Part shown: positions 21,146-48,072 of the stretch, one piece after another
Layout: the number at the start of each line of letters is the position of its first letter
How positions within the stretch are numbered: position 1 is the first letter of the stretch
Assembly: GCA_963931865.1 (NCBI GenBank)
Contig: OZ007509.1
Span: 4,880,947 to 4,944,946, forward strand
Direction of reading: 5' to 3'
Length of the DNA stretch: 64,000 bases
From: Axinella damicornis
Taxonomy: Eukaryota > Porifera > Demospongiae > Axinellida > Axinellidae
Program-made: the position numbers and the translations under genes
Notes under the pieces: generated by a model
Told to the model about the DNA's origin: nothing
The model's input: only the letters and a program-made list of their open reading frames with translations
The model's database searches: none

Positions 21146-23689
21146 ATGGATCACTATAAGGCTGAAAAGAAGCCTGTAACGTCATCCTACCAGCAGTCAT
21201 TCAGGATTGATGACCTCCTGACGAGGAGAGTGAATGATCAGCAACCCGATCACTTTGGTAAACTACCTTCTCCTGAAACTGGATCCCAGGAACCGACCTC
21301 CAGCGGCAATAGCATTCAGCAGTCTGATAGGGTGAGTTCTTATCCTAAGACCAACACAGCTGATAATAAACTAGGTGAATGCAGGGCACTGTGGGGTGAG
21401 CGTAAGCAAGCTGCATACATTTTAGCCACCACATAAAGAATGAGGAATCTGAGTGCAATAAAAAGTTTATGGTAGCTAGTGCATTGCTGCCACATGTCTA
21501 GCTGTGAATTTCAGCTGTTCCTTCCTGGTACCATTTGTTGCTCTTTGCATGCTTTTGTCTTCTGCACATTTGATAGCTTCTAGATCTCCCCCGTTAACAC
21601 ATTTCATGCGCCATCGAGCACAAGTCTGCGTAATGGGTATAATCGATGTGTATAAGATAGAGACCCTGTGAGTGAATACGGCTAGCAAAACCCGAGGATG
21701 ACCTAATGCTCTCTCCACCTGTCACTTGTTATGCTTGACTCACATCCGTTGTGTATCAGGTTGATTGGCCAAAAAATTTGAGACAACATACATACCAGAA
21801 TGGATAGCACATTTCAAGCTACAGTGTCACGGCTGGCTTAGCAATGGTATAACTTCATTGGATACAAGTCACACAAGCAGTGTGGCATTTTACCTTTAGT
21901 CAGTGATATTCTCAAGCATGGATCTGACTGGTTGATGAAAGCGCATGACCTATCATGTACATTACCTTGTCAAAATATTCATACTCTTGCCACGATGAAC
22001 AACTGCTCAAAGGCAGTAGAAGAGAATGCATAATGGCGCTACGATGACCATCTGAGAGAGCCTGAGCCACGGTAGGCAGGCTGATAGGGAGAGTCAGCAA
22101 GACAAGGACAAATGGTTGCCTTGTGTGAATTAGCTTCACAGAAGACAAAGTGTAGCAAGAACCCAACCACCCTCACTTAATATGCTAATTACGTTAGGTA
22201 CCAGGTGTGAACACCATTGTCATTTTCAATCACACAGGCAAATGGGCTTTCTCCTCAAGAACAGAGTGGCATGAAACGAGGTAATAATTTACAATTATTC
22301 AGTGCAGACTACAGTAGCTACATACACCAGTTCTTCCAAATAGAAACTTAGCTACCAAAACATTAATGTGCAGCACTATTAGTTCTGACAATAGAACCAG
22401 CAGCAACGTAGAAACTGCTTATACTAGCACCAAGCCACTGGTCCCCGCAGCTGGAAATACAAAATGGACATTTGTGTAGAGGACTTAGCTGACAACTATA
22501 TCCCCTTTGCGCGGAAAAATACCTTCCATCTTGGTGCAATACCTCACTGCAATCATAGTGTCCATGCATAGAAGGACAGTGGTGTTACATCTTGCACAAT
22601 CAACCTTGAGGCAAAATCCAGTACACTAATAATATTGTCTACTTCTTTGTAAGACCAGAACCTCCAATTACTCCTTACAAACAGGCTTCCCAACCCGTCT
22701 TAGAGGTATCAATAACTTCCCTCTGCCTCTCACAACCCGTCTTAGAGGTATCAATAACTTCCCTCTGCCTCTCACATTTCATTTAGCCGATACACTTCAG
22801 AGTCTGCAGCACCTCCAAACAGTGTTTTTTTCTAGAGATTGTATTTGAATTTTTTTTTGGGGGGGGGGGGGGGGGGGGGGGGGGGAGATTTCAAATTTAG
22901 GGGGGGCCCTAACGGCCCTGAAGAGTGTTAATAGATGTGGACACTTATTGTGTGAATGATATAATCCTGTCATCTCACTGCATTAGTAATGCTAGTATCG
23001 TTGCAATTCCAATAGAGTCACTAAGTGGTAATGACGATGATGATGACCAGTTCAGAAAGAGAAAGAAGGCTAGAACAGCATTTTCACGAGAGCAAGTGGC
23101 AGACCTTGAAAAGAAATTCCAAGAAAAGAAGTATCTTTCTTCAGCTGAAAGAGGAGAGCTGGCTGGAAGACTAAAGCTGTCTGATATGCAGGTAAAAACA
23201 TGGTTCCAGAATCGGCGCATGAAGTACAAACGTCAATCAGAAGAAGCAGAGATGGAGATGAAATCACCAAAATACCCATACGGTTCATTTGTTCCATATG
23301 GAGGAATGACTCCATTTTATGGCTATGTCCCGATGCCATACAAACCTGAGAATGGAATGTCCTACGGTTATCCCCCAGCAATCCGGTCGCCACAGACAAC
23401 TACAGCTGCTATTGACACCAACTTTCAGCCAATCCCTGTAAGTTCACCAGCGATGATCAGCTCCCTATCTTCTCCATTGTGCATACCTCAGAGACACAGT
23501 AACCCTCAAATACCTCGTACCAATCCCACTGCCTCCTACTTTTCCAGCAATGGCATTCTGACACCACTGTCTCCTCCAACACCATACCATCAGTCGTACT
23601 TTAGCAGTGATGCGAACGGTTTGAATACTCCTGCTCAGTTTCATTTCACAGACTGGCAAAGGGTGATACCGACTCCACCTACACCTTGA
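21146..23689 (+). CDS. ANTP-class (NK-like, Bar/Bsh-type) homeobox transcription factor
   Basis: Three exons give a complete 300-aa protein: 21146-21331, 22238-22280, 23016-23689 (TGA). Phases are 0 and 1 and close exactly. Residues 19-25 (FRIDDLL) form an EH1-like motif that in NK-like factors recruits Groucho/TLE. A run of five Asp precedes the homeodomain at about residues 92-151 ([20 protein letters not shown] near its start, [14 protein letters not shown] at its end). Thr at homeodomain position 47 and the LEKKF and KYLS features favour the NKL group close to Bsh/BarH/Barx. Asn51 and Arg53, needed for DNA contact, are present. The C-terminus is rich in Tyr, Pro and Ser (a [12 protein letters not shown] stretch), like an activation or interaction region. 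I cannot assign a precise orthologue. The acceptor at 23015 was chosen because only it keeps the phase left by exon 2. Confidence 0.88.
22690..22775. repeat. Two-copy tandem duplication of about 42 bp
   Basis: A segment of about 42 bp beginning CAACCCGTCTTAGAGGTATC occurs twice back to back without visible differences. It lies in the second intron of the homeobox gene, about 80 bp before a long G run. Confidence 0.85.
22850..22918. repeat. Poly-G tract in homeobox intron 2
   Basis: A T-run is followed by about 28 consecutive G, then ATTTCAAATTTA, then GGGGGGGCCC. It ends about 100 bp before the homeodomain exon. The run length may be unreliable in assembly. Confidence 0.85.
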
Positions 23690-24450
23690 ACACACTTTTC
23701 TTGAATTCACAGAGTTGTTGTATGATGGTATCGTATTTTTGTAATACTTGGACACCAATAACATCCATCAAGCTTGTAACATACTACCTGTGATACCACC
23801 GTAATGCACATGTGGGTAGTCCCTTTATATGTTATCTACACAGTTGTATATATATTATATTCTTCTCATGCGTACGTGGTAGGTCATTGTCGTATTGTTA
23901 TCTTGTACAACAAAATCGCTACCCATACCACTCTAGAAAGAGTTGCTATAGTGCAAGACATCATAAGATTCCAAAATCTACTAAACTTGCTCACTAGTCT
24001 GAAAATTCTGTATCTGCAATGCTTTCTTGCGCAATGCTCCATAAAACGGTACCCGTACACTACACCCTATGCTGTATCATTAAAAAATTCATTTCCGGTG
24101 TAACCATGGCAACAATGTTGTAATTACTTCCTCTCATTGAAATTCTATTTTTAGACAAAGTGCTAAATATTTCAATCATGCATGGCCTCATGAACTTCAA
24201 ACAAACGCTACATAACCTGGACATGAGTGTCTAAGTTTCTACAAAGCCAATTTGGAAGAAAGGTACCTCTACTATTTTATATGATTTTTAACTTGAAATT
24301 CAAAAATAATCAATTATTAAATCAATGCAATGTGCCAGCTGTTCAAGACTTTAGAACAAGTACTGTGAAAACCAATAGAACGTTTGTACAACACAGAATA
24401 ATTTTAAGTCAAAGTATGAACCCCTACTGAGCTACGCAACTCCTTCGGTG
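23690..24450. other. Region downstream of the homeobox gene, probably 3' UTR and spacer
   Basis: AT-rich sequence directly after the homeobox stop codon. Small ORFs here lack any family signature and no inverted repeats were noticed. Confidence 0.4.
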
Positions 24451-24578
24451 ACTTTCATAAGTTTGCAGAGCCTTGGTCATTGCAGGACCAGGTGTGAGGC
24501 CCTCACGATAAGCCTTCATGGTCTCCTGGTCTTGCTGAAGAACTTTCTGGTCATGTCAACTGTCACACTGTTCAGATA

Positions 24579-25062
24579 TTAATCGATGATTGCTTGCAGT
24601 GGCTCCGGGTGTAGCGCTTTGAGTGACGACGCCATAGTCGGAGTCTTGTCGCTAACACCAAGAACTAGCCCCACTTCTACACCCGCAGCCGTTTTCTCCA
24701 TGCCAAATCGAGTCACATAATTGTCATACAGCATCATAGACATCATCTTCTTGTCGTCCCTGGTTGAGACTGAATAGCCAGTCTTCATAAACCCCTTGAA
24801 TCTCATCATGCAGCAAGTCAGTGCTCACCTCCGCATCCTCATCATTACTCTCCGACTCACAGCTGTCAAGATCTGATCCTTCTTGACCTTCCGTCGGCCG
24901 TGGAAGCAGCAAGCTTTCATCCATACCGTTTGATGAAGACAAAGGTTCATGCGCTGGTAAGAATCCCGATCGTCTCCGAGTTTCGCTTGGCGCATTATCT
25001 CTGCTTGTTCCCGTAGCAAGCGCTTACGCTTGCGTGATGGCTTGAACACGGATGCCATTCTG
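24579..25062 (-). pseudogene. Frame-broken ORF, possibly transposon-derived
   Basis: On the minus strand, a coding-like run passes through three successive frames. A basic N-terminus comes first (MASVFKPSRKRKRLLREQAE, from 25060). An acidic Ser-rich segment follows (SDLDSCESESNDEDAEVSTD, about 24840-24940). The last part is LYDNYVTRFGMEKTAAGVEV and VLGVSDKT (about 24640-24740). The continuity of composition suggests one ORF broken by frameshifts. The last part recalls uncharacterised ORFs linked to transposases in invertebrate genomes, but that is a weak memory-based match. No terminal repeats were found. Confidence 0.4.
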
Positions 25063-25885
25063 GTAGACCTCCAGTTGTGCTCAGAAGGTCTGGAGGCTGT
25101 AGAATCGACGAAACGGACAATCCGCAAAACTTTTACACCTCGTGGTACAATAATTGGTCACGTGCCACCATGGTAACGCATCCAGATCAAAGGAAACTCT
25201 GCAATCGTATTGGTCAGGATTAGATATTCCGTATCTCCAGACTGCGTTGCCGGATTATCGCCAAATTTGACATCTGGAGCTGGCATGCCTGTGCTACGAT
25301 CTATTTACGTGCAAAAGTATTGCATCATATTGAATTTTGAAAAAATTTGGAAATTTATGATGTCTTGCACTATAGCACAAACATATTCAACGTACCAGAC
25401 TGATTGTTATAATTGATTCACCCAATGCAGCTGTCTTCCTCATGATCAGGTCAGTTTGGCACATTAACTTTACTTTGGCATGACATTATAATAGAGCCCT
25501 CACAAGGAGAGACTCTCTAAGATTATATAACCACTTACTGGACGCAACACTTTACACAGTATCGTGCAGCGCATTATCATGTGGAAAAGCAGTTTGAGTG
25601 AAGGGTTAGGGAGTTACCCACTTCTGTAATCCACACTAGATGATCTGAACCACCAATAACACCTTGGATATATAAGAGACAGTATTGCAGAGTACATGAT
25701 TCTCAGCTGCAGTGCTATAGCTATGGTGGTGAACACATTATACAGTTGTGATGTATGTTAGCTACACGTTGTGCATCCTTCCTTAAAAAATGTGTCCTTT
25801 CCATACTCCACACGTGCACCCTTCCCTAAATTATTCACACCCTCCCTAGCTCCCACACTCCACCCCCCACCCTACCGCGCTAGCC

Positions 25886-25985
25886 CATCCCCCAGGCTGC
25901 CCCCCCCCAGGCTGCCCCACCCCCCAGGCTGCCCCACCCCCCAGGCTGCCCCACCCCCCAAGCTGCCCCACCCCCCAAAGCAGTA
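25886..25985. repeat. C-rich tandem repeat (CCCCCCAGGCTGCCCCAC units)
   Basis: About five units of 17-18 bp, ending with two units in which AGGCTG has become AAGCTG or AAAG. Strand-asymmetric C-richness continues from a CCCTCC-rich lead-in at 25780-25880. Non-coding. Confidence 0.85.
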
Positions 25986-26039
25986 AAAGGTAGAGCAAGG
26001 GTAAAGTTAGGCTGAGGGCTCACCTCACCTTAACCTCAC

Positions 26040-26447
26040 CCGAGCAGTACCTAGCCCGAATGACTTCGGCACTGCGGGACCCGCTTTATATACCCGCAGA
26101 AGCCGGCCGGAAACGCGCGCGCCGGTAGGCCTCAATGCTCTTATTTGATTGGTTGGTTCACATTTTGGCGGGAAAATTATACCAGCTGTGCATGCACGCG
26201 CAGACGATAGCCAACGGTGAGCGTGTCTCTGTCTCTGTCGATTTTCGTCGGTCTCCAATGGCCTCGATCAGCTAGGCCCTAGTTCTGCCAATGGCGTTCC
26301 CTCTGTTGCTGTGATTATAGCAGCACTGTGCTGTTCCGGCAAGTTGGGTCCCACGCCGCTTGGGAACAAGTTCGAAGTCTGGACGTCTGGGAACTGATGA
26401 ACGAGTGTGCCAGTTGACGTCAGCTCCATTTCTCAATCTCGTTGAAG
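26040..26447 (+). promoter_or_regulatory. CpG-rich segment with CRE and a possible non-coding first exon
   Basis: The stretch 26040-26200 is unusually CpG-rich for the window (GCCGGCCGGAAACGCGCGCG). A consensus CRE, TGACGTCA, lies at about 26416-26423. The sequence then reaches GTTGAAG followed by GTGAGT (about 26441-26453), a strong splice donor. This could be a promoter and non-coding first exon of a plus-strand transcript, but no downstream coding exon was found. Confidence 0.3.
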
Positions 26448-26941
26448 GTGAGTGGGAGGGGAGAATGGGGGGTAGAGAGGAAGAAAAGCAACTCAGGGAA
26501 GAGGGAGACAGATGTCAACTCTCCTGTACATTTTAAACCGAGGGTTCGAGGCTAAATAATACTGCCTAGTTATGAATCTACTCAGCATTGTCATTCAGGT
26601 GACCTGTCTACAGTGGAAATAGTTCACCTAGGATACAGAGAGTATAAGTTGTGATGGGCTAGGCCTCTCAAAGAAATTAGGACCCACAATAATAATATTA
26701 AATGTCTTGTGAGGCAAACTGTATTCTACACTTGAGTGTATATGATATATACACCGAGTTGTTGCCCTGGGTTTACTACATGGAATGGCTAAAATTTAAT
26801 ACACAAATGTAGTGTCCAGTTCTTCTGTAGGTGTACCACAAGTTTTTCAATAATCTTGCATATTCATGTAGGCTTTCATACTCAATTGTCAAGTATACAA
26901 ATGTATGGATGAATGTGATGTGTAGGAGTTGCAGGTTCAGA

Positions 26942-29900
26942 TCACTTGTCTTGGTCCTTTGCTTTGGTAGTTCTGGCAAATTGCTGAAGAATTTTAAAAT
27001 CAACTGGTTACAAAGTATCTTATACATGGTAGCCTCATTCCTAGGCACTCGGATGGGGGAGAGGAGCTCCTTCCCCCTTCCGAGTGCCTGGAAACGAGGC
27101 TATATACAGGGTGCTATATACCCAGGGTCATTCTCACTTCCACCTACATGTATTCATTGGTTTGTACCAAGGTTGATTATTTGCACTTGATGGTAGTTCT
27201 TGACATTTCAATAGCAGCGTTATCTCAAAGACCAACAGCTGTTTCGGGTCAGTGAGTGACACTACATCCAGACTACTGTAGTTAGTGCACTTGGGCAATT
27301 ATAGGGTTAACAATCTCAGGCGGATAATGCACTCACCTTTGGCTCATGCATTATCTCGACCGTTAACTATATTGCCCTCATGCACTGCAAACTGGTATCC
27401 AGATGTTACTTATAAGTGACCAATATTTATCTCTGCAACCACAGCTTACCACAATCATGGGCTTTCCGTGTAATACATAGCCATTGGTGTCCCTAACAGC
27501 TTTAATGGCAGCTTTCTCACTGGGAAGACCCACAAATGCCTGGCCCTTCATCCTGCCGAACTGCATCAGTCGAACATCAAACCTGTGTGGGGTACATGTA
27601 CACACTACATGTACAGCACATGGATGGATGTGCTATTATCACGGTACACACTACCAAGAGTTCACGAACTCTTGACACTACACATACAGCACATGGATGC
27701 TACCACACACTACATGTGCAGCACATGGATGTACACATGCATGGAAACTTGCATAGAGACCATTGAGCTTTGTGCGCAGGTCTCTACATCGTGGAGGGCG
27801 ATTACTCAGACGTAGGTTAATAGTAGCCTCGTTCCCAGGCCCCATCCGAAAATTCGTATGGGGCCTGGGAACAAGGCTAGGTTAATAGCTAGTTGTCCAA
27901 GGTTAGATGCACGCACATGTTTCTGTCGTCTTCAGATGTCCAGTCAACATATCTCCCAAATATGTAGCGTAGGTCATCCTCTGATGCCTGCTTGGCAAGG
28001 TTCTTAATGTAGAGACGCAGGGAAGGCTCGCCCAGAGAGTAATTGCTAAACACATGTTCCTTGCGCCTCTCTGCACAGGGAAAGGAAGGTACACACTATC
28101 AAGTAACAGAAGTATGGTATCCAGCATGAGATATCTGTACGTACCTTCATCCGTCAACCTGTGAGCTGTCAGCTCAGCCTGGGAAATAAAGCGCCGTTCT
28201 CTGCCTCCCTCCTTATCAATCTCCACCATTCCAGCACTGTGTTCCTCGTACCGTTGCTCCAGATCCCACATTGCCACTGAATTGGGTTCCCTACGTTCAC
28301 TACCCACTGCTGCAGTGCCAGGCATTGTTTCCACACCTGCAGAGACTGCAATACTCACCGCGGTTGGCTGAGACTCTTCTTGTGCGTACACGCCCTTCTG
28401 CTTTGAGGGTGAGGGCAAGACAGGTTGCTTTTGTCCAATGAGAGTAACTTCTTGAGCTGATGGTAACACTGAAGGGGGGATTATTTCTTTTGGGACATGG
28501 ATCTCGATTCTTTTAGCCAGCTGGAAGGACAGTGAGCCAACATAAAAAGGGGAACTTCCATTTCAAGCAGGAAACACAGACCTAGGCATATTAACATGCT
28601 ACATACATAATTATACATTCCACTCAAGCGCTGCATAGTTTATTTGCATTGACTTACTGCTGATATATGCTGCTCGGCTTCAGAGACCTTCTGCTGCCGC
28701 TTTGCAGCAGGAATGAGGTCTTTCACTTGACTGAACGAGACAGCACGTCGTTTCACCACCCGCCTGGGCTCTGACAATCTAACACAGAAATCAAAGTGCA
28801 TGATCACTGAGTCTCATACACACAGAGACAGACCAGATGGAGGCTATGTACCTCGTTACTAGTCCTTTCTTTGCTTCCTCATCACTTTGAATCTCCTCTT
28901 CAAAAGAAGAGGTTGAGGACGGGGAGGGAGGAGGGTACAGGGGTGGATGACTGGGGGTAGTATCAGGAGGCTAGGAGGATGAAATGAAGTAGGACAGTAC
29001 CACTTTAGAATGCGAACAGCTTCTGTCAGATCGAGTATTAAAGTTACATTTGTGCATATGAACTAATAACTAATATCATCTCACACCCGGAGCGGCTGAA
29101 GTGAATCACATTTGGTTTGGCACCAAAGTGGATTTTGATGGACCAGGGTTACTGCAAGCGTTCAAAAACTTGAGGTGTGGAAGGCCTAGGAACGAGGCTA
29201 GTTACTAGTCACCGCTTCATGCACTCCTCACACAGATATTGGTTTTATACTTAGCTAGCGCTTTTCTTAGGTGCAATATCACTAGAAGCGCATACTGCAA
29301 GAGACTGACACCAGCAGCAGATAGACAAACTAGTCAGACCCATGAGAGTGCCCTTACCAGCGGAGGTGTGGGGGTGGGTGGCCCAAAGGGTGGGGGGAGG
29401 TTCATCTTGTTCATGAGGTGAAGAACCTAAGAGAGACGATAGCCATTATTCAGTACATGTACGGTTTGTTGTTGGTTTAAGCAACATTCATGTGACAAGT
29501 AATCATTCTTGAAGGTGCCTTTCATGCTGATCACAATGGCACAATTCATACATGTATCACAGGGAATTGTTCATGGACTGCGAGTCCGTCTGATCCCGTC
29601 AGGAATTTAACCAAGTGTTTGAGCTAAGTACTATGCTAGGTATCTTGGGCTAGGAATGAGATACAAAGCTGGGATTTGCACCATTGTGAATACCAATTTA
29701 AATTGGATGTACACCTTGACATCCTCTCTCAAGACCCCTCCCCCTCTGTCTTCTCAGGTAGGCACATTGACGTCACTCCCATCACCAACTCTCCCAGGCC
29801 TTCCTCCTCCATGTTTCAGGTGGTAAAAAACGGGAGGTGGCTCGGGGATGAGGCTTCATTTGAGACATATATGCATACGAGCACCATCCTACTGGTATTC

Positions 29901-30549
29901 GTGGGTTTGGAGATCGATTCTATAATACCAGTTAGAGCTGGTAACCATACTGGCCGACCAATACAGTTAATGTGCCACACCCACTTAATGAGACTACAGG
30001 GCTAATACCTGGACATATAACTTAGGAACACAGGTGAGAGCATTGGCAATGTTGTTGAGCGTGGTTGGGGTGGGAGGGGGGAATAGGTAACAGAGGGAGG
30101 GTGGTGGAGGAAGGTCTTGACTGGCTGGGCTGCAGACGAAAGATAGTGTTATGATGATGGAACATGTTGCACATAGAAATGTCCTCTGCAAGTTTAACTA
30201 GAATCATGTCTGCAATTCCAAAAGCTAGTCGTCTGCAAAAGCATCCCTGCTGACGGTGACAAAGCATTCAAAGTGAGACTCGGGTTGTCAGTTTGATTGA
30301 AGTTGGGCCAGTTAGGCAGGCTAACCTGCATGTACAGGACCGTGTACCTTGACTTTGGTAGAGGGGGCTTGTTCTCTGGGTCTTCGAGATCCACACCTTC
30401 AGCTGGCAGTTTGGAGGTGCTGCACTCCCACCTGCATACATGCAGAGGACAGCGACAGCTGGTATTCGTACTCACTCTGTTTACCTACTGCAAGTACCAG
30501 CCATGACCCTCACTAGCTACCTTGGTTTCCAGGCTCTCTCCTCAAGAAT

Positions 30550-30583
<34 letters not shown>

Positions 30584-30588
30584 AGATC

Positions 30589-30628
<40 letters not shown>

Positions 30629-31671
30629 GTTTTGAGAAGGGAGCCTGGGACCGAGGATAGGTTTGTACAGGGTTAATAAGCTATATATGTACCTGTCTCT
30701 GTGAGCCTCCTCCATTTCCACGGAGAGTCTAGGTCTAACAAACTCGACAACCAGTCGTGATCCAAACAACTCCAGCTGGTGAAGCTTCCTCAGCGCCTGA
30801 AGTGTGGGTTGTGGGTGAGGGGTGGGGTGTGTAGACATGGGTGCCGGAGCAACATGTGCACATGGTGGATGTGGGAACGGGTGGGGTGTGAGTACATCGT
30901 AGGCATAGTGACATGTGCACATGGTGGATGTGGGAACAGGGGTTAGCGTTCCCAGGCTTTCTCACCCCATGCAGCGTTAGAACTGCAGTGACAAACGCTG
31001 GGGTGAGAAGGCCTGGGAACGAGGCTAACAGGGGTAGGGTGTGAGTATATAGTAGACATGGGTGCCAGAGTGATATGGGTGCCAGAGTGATATGTGCACA
31101 TGGTGGGTGAGGGAAATAAGCTCTAATATTTATATCTTGCTTACTCTGTGTGCATCTTCTGAAGTTGCAAAAGCAGCAAATACAGAGTTTTTCTATAGGG
31201 ATAAGTACACACTATGATTGAAGACAGACTACACTACAAGTTCATACTAGGGTTGGGTGATATACATGTACTAAGATAATCATAGCACAATCTGTATTGA
31301 CTAATCATATCACGACTGTTGTACTAGAGAGCGCAAGTAAACTCGGTGGAAAGTACTAATGTGATCTCAAGTTCAATCATATCACGATATGATAAACATT
31401 ATTGCGATATGAATACTAGAATGATCATTGTTCAGCCATAGGTAGTTGTATTTCAATACACAAATACGATCACCAGTTAGCTTGCATGACATAGACACAC
31501 CATCTTCCCTCTTGGTGGCATGGATACGACCTCTGTAGCTCCAAAATGAGACAGAAAGCTCTCCTTCTCCTCCTGGGTCAGCCACGGTGGGAAGTGCCTC
31601 ACTAGCAATCGACAGACATCTGCTGTAGCCTGTACTGGACAGGGATTTGCTCCACTTTGCAGACTATCCAT
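26942..31671 (-). CDS. RNPC3: RNPC3 (U11/U12-65K), minor spliceosome RNA-binding protein
   Basis: RNPC3 bridges U11 and U12 snRNPs in the minor spliceosome; its C-terminal RRM binds the U12 3' stem-loop (family knowledge). Twelve exons on the minus strand: 31501-31671, 31145-31192, 30693-30796, 30348-30431, 30009-30129, 29358-29426, 28852-28970, 28658-28778, 28145-28520, 27917-28070, 27450-27582, 26942-26983. Total 1542 nt, 513 aa; the human protein is about the same length. RRM1 spans about 21-95 (LLVRHFPPWLTQEEKE; HQLELFGSRLVVEF). The central block PPPTPTTLNNIANALTCVPK and VLHLMNKMNLPPPFG is diagnostic. RRM2 spans about 423-505 (LYIKNLAKQ, FGRYVDW, GRMKGQAFVGLPSEKAA, NGYVLHGKPMIV). The last exon gives QFARTTKAKDQDK, matching the expected QFAR tail. 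Introns hold several hairpin MITEs. Confidence 0.93.
27030..27102. mobile_element. Hairpin MITE (TAGCCTCG family) in RNPC3 intron 11
   Basis: TAGCCTCATTCCTAGGCACT faces AGTGCCTGGAAACGAGGCTA, with a short GGGGGAGAGGAGCTCC-like centre. It is flanked by TATACATGG and TATACAGGG, an imperfect target duplication. Non-coding. Confidence 0.8.
27285..27390. repeat. Palindromic element in RNPC3 intron 11
   Basis: AGTGCACTTGGGCAATTATA with GGGTTAAC at the left pairs with GTTAACTATATTGCCCTCAT and GCACT at the right. Inner GGATAATGCA and TGCATTATC also pair. It looks like a small foldback element. A spurious QFA-like codon run at its right edge initially resembled the last RNPC3 exon. Confidence 0.6.
27824..27879. 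mobile_element. 56-bp hairpin MITE (TAGCCTCG family) in RNPC3 intron 10
   Basis: TAGCCTCGTTCCCAGGCCCC pairs with GGGGCCTGGGAACAAGGCTA. The direct repeat GGTTAATAG abuts both ends, giving a clear target-site duplication of 8-9 bp. Confidence 0.88.
30518..30659. mobile_element. Hairpin element with poly-G and poly-C arms in RNPC3 intron 3
   Basis: TACCTTGGTTTCCAGGCTCT and TCTCAAGAAT lead into about 31 G, a short GACAGATCT spacer, then about 37 C and AAGTTTTGAGAAGGGAGCCT with GGGACCGAGGATA. The whole can fold into a single hairpin with a G:C stem. Its outer ends resemble the TAGCCTCG MITE family. Confidence 0.8.
30944..31027. mobile_element. Hairpin MITE (TAGCCTCG family) in RNPC3 intron 2
   Basis: TAGCGTTCCCAGGCTTTCTC pairs with GAGAAGGCCTGGGAACGAGG and CTA. 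ACAGGGGT directly flanks both ends, an exact 8-bp target-site duplication. Confidence 0.88.
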
Positions 31672-31790
31672 TCCACGTGCACTGAAGGTAAACGGAGGTG
31701 TAGTAGTGGGCGGGGCACACTATTTTAACCCGTTCATGCCGCATGTGTGCAATTTTACACAACCACGTGGAGACTGCAGGGAATCAGAGA
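31672..31790. promoter_or_regulatory. Putative bidirectional promoter between RNPC3 and TGS1
   Basis: Only 119 bp separate the inferred start codons of RNPC3 (minus) and TGS1 (plus). The interval has two palindromic E-boxes CACGTG (31674-31679 and 31764-31769) near its two ends and a GC box GGGCGGGG (31708-31715). An AT-rich TATTTTAA lies at about 31721-31728. The untranslated leaders must also fit in this space, so transcription probably starts inside it. Confidence 0.65.
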
Positions 31791-47379
<15,589 letters not shown>

Positions 47380-48072
47380 ACTTTTTTCTTCTATCTTTGT
47401 GAGCCGCATCCTTTAATTCTGACATTTACGGTACATGATGATTAATTGCAGTACAAGTGGTTATTCCAAGGTCCTTATGGATTGGCCTTCTATAGTCCGT
47501 TGTTGTTTTTAGTTCATAACTATAAATAGTACGGGCTTTTCTTCAAAGCTGAAAGCTAAAACTGCAACTACCTCGGTCCCAGACCCAAACCAACCCCAGC
47601 ACGGAACGCATCTAGTATCACACGCCATCTAGTATCACGTGTGTCTGGGGCCAAGACTACTACCCATAATGCTTGGTTCACTCAAACAACTTGTGGTTCT
47701 CACATAATATAACTGTCCCTTGCGATTGATGGTCGACCCCTAGCCCTGCATCAACAACAACAATGAATGGTGGCACTCAACGCTATGACATCTGGCTGGG
47801 AAAACCCTACCAAACATCTGTGAGGCCATCTGCAGCTGCAGGCAGCCACCGATTTAAGTCTGGTGCAGTTTTTATAAGTCTCCCTCTCAAAACAGATGGT
47901 GGAGTTCAGAGATGGAGTGACCCTCAAGCAACTAAAGTCAGCAAAGGTCAGCTCAGCTGTTAATTTTATACTTAACTTGTGGGTTATACCGTTCGTTCCA
48001 CATGACTAATTTCAAGAGTAGCAAAATATATTGTCATGAGAAATATCAACAGGAAGAAGTATGGCATGACAG
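47380..48072. other. Spacer between TGS1 and the glycosyltransferase-like gene
   Basis: Apart from one hairpin element (47569-47659) nothing is recognised. The left part is presumably the TGS1 3' untranslated region. Confidence 0.4.
47569..47659. mobile_element. Hairpin MITE, divergent TAGTCTCG variant
   Basis: TACCTCGGTCCCAGACCCAA faces GTGTCTGGGGCCAAGACTA with an ATCTAGTATCAC direct repeat in the centre. The ends resemble the TAGCCTCG family. No clear target duplication. Confidence 0.5.

Noticed and set aside
27360..27400. FAVHEG-type codons after the RNPC3 exon ending at 27450, as last exon
   Set aside because: The segment belongs to a palindromic repeat, and a better last exon (26942-26983) gives the conserved QFAR tail in the right phase.
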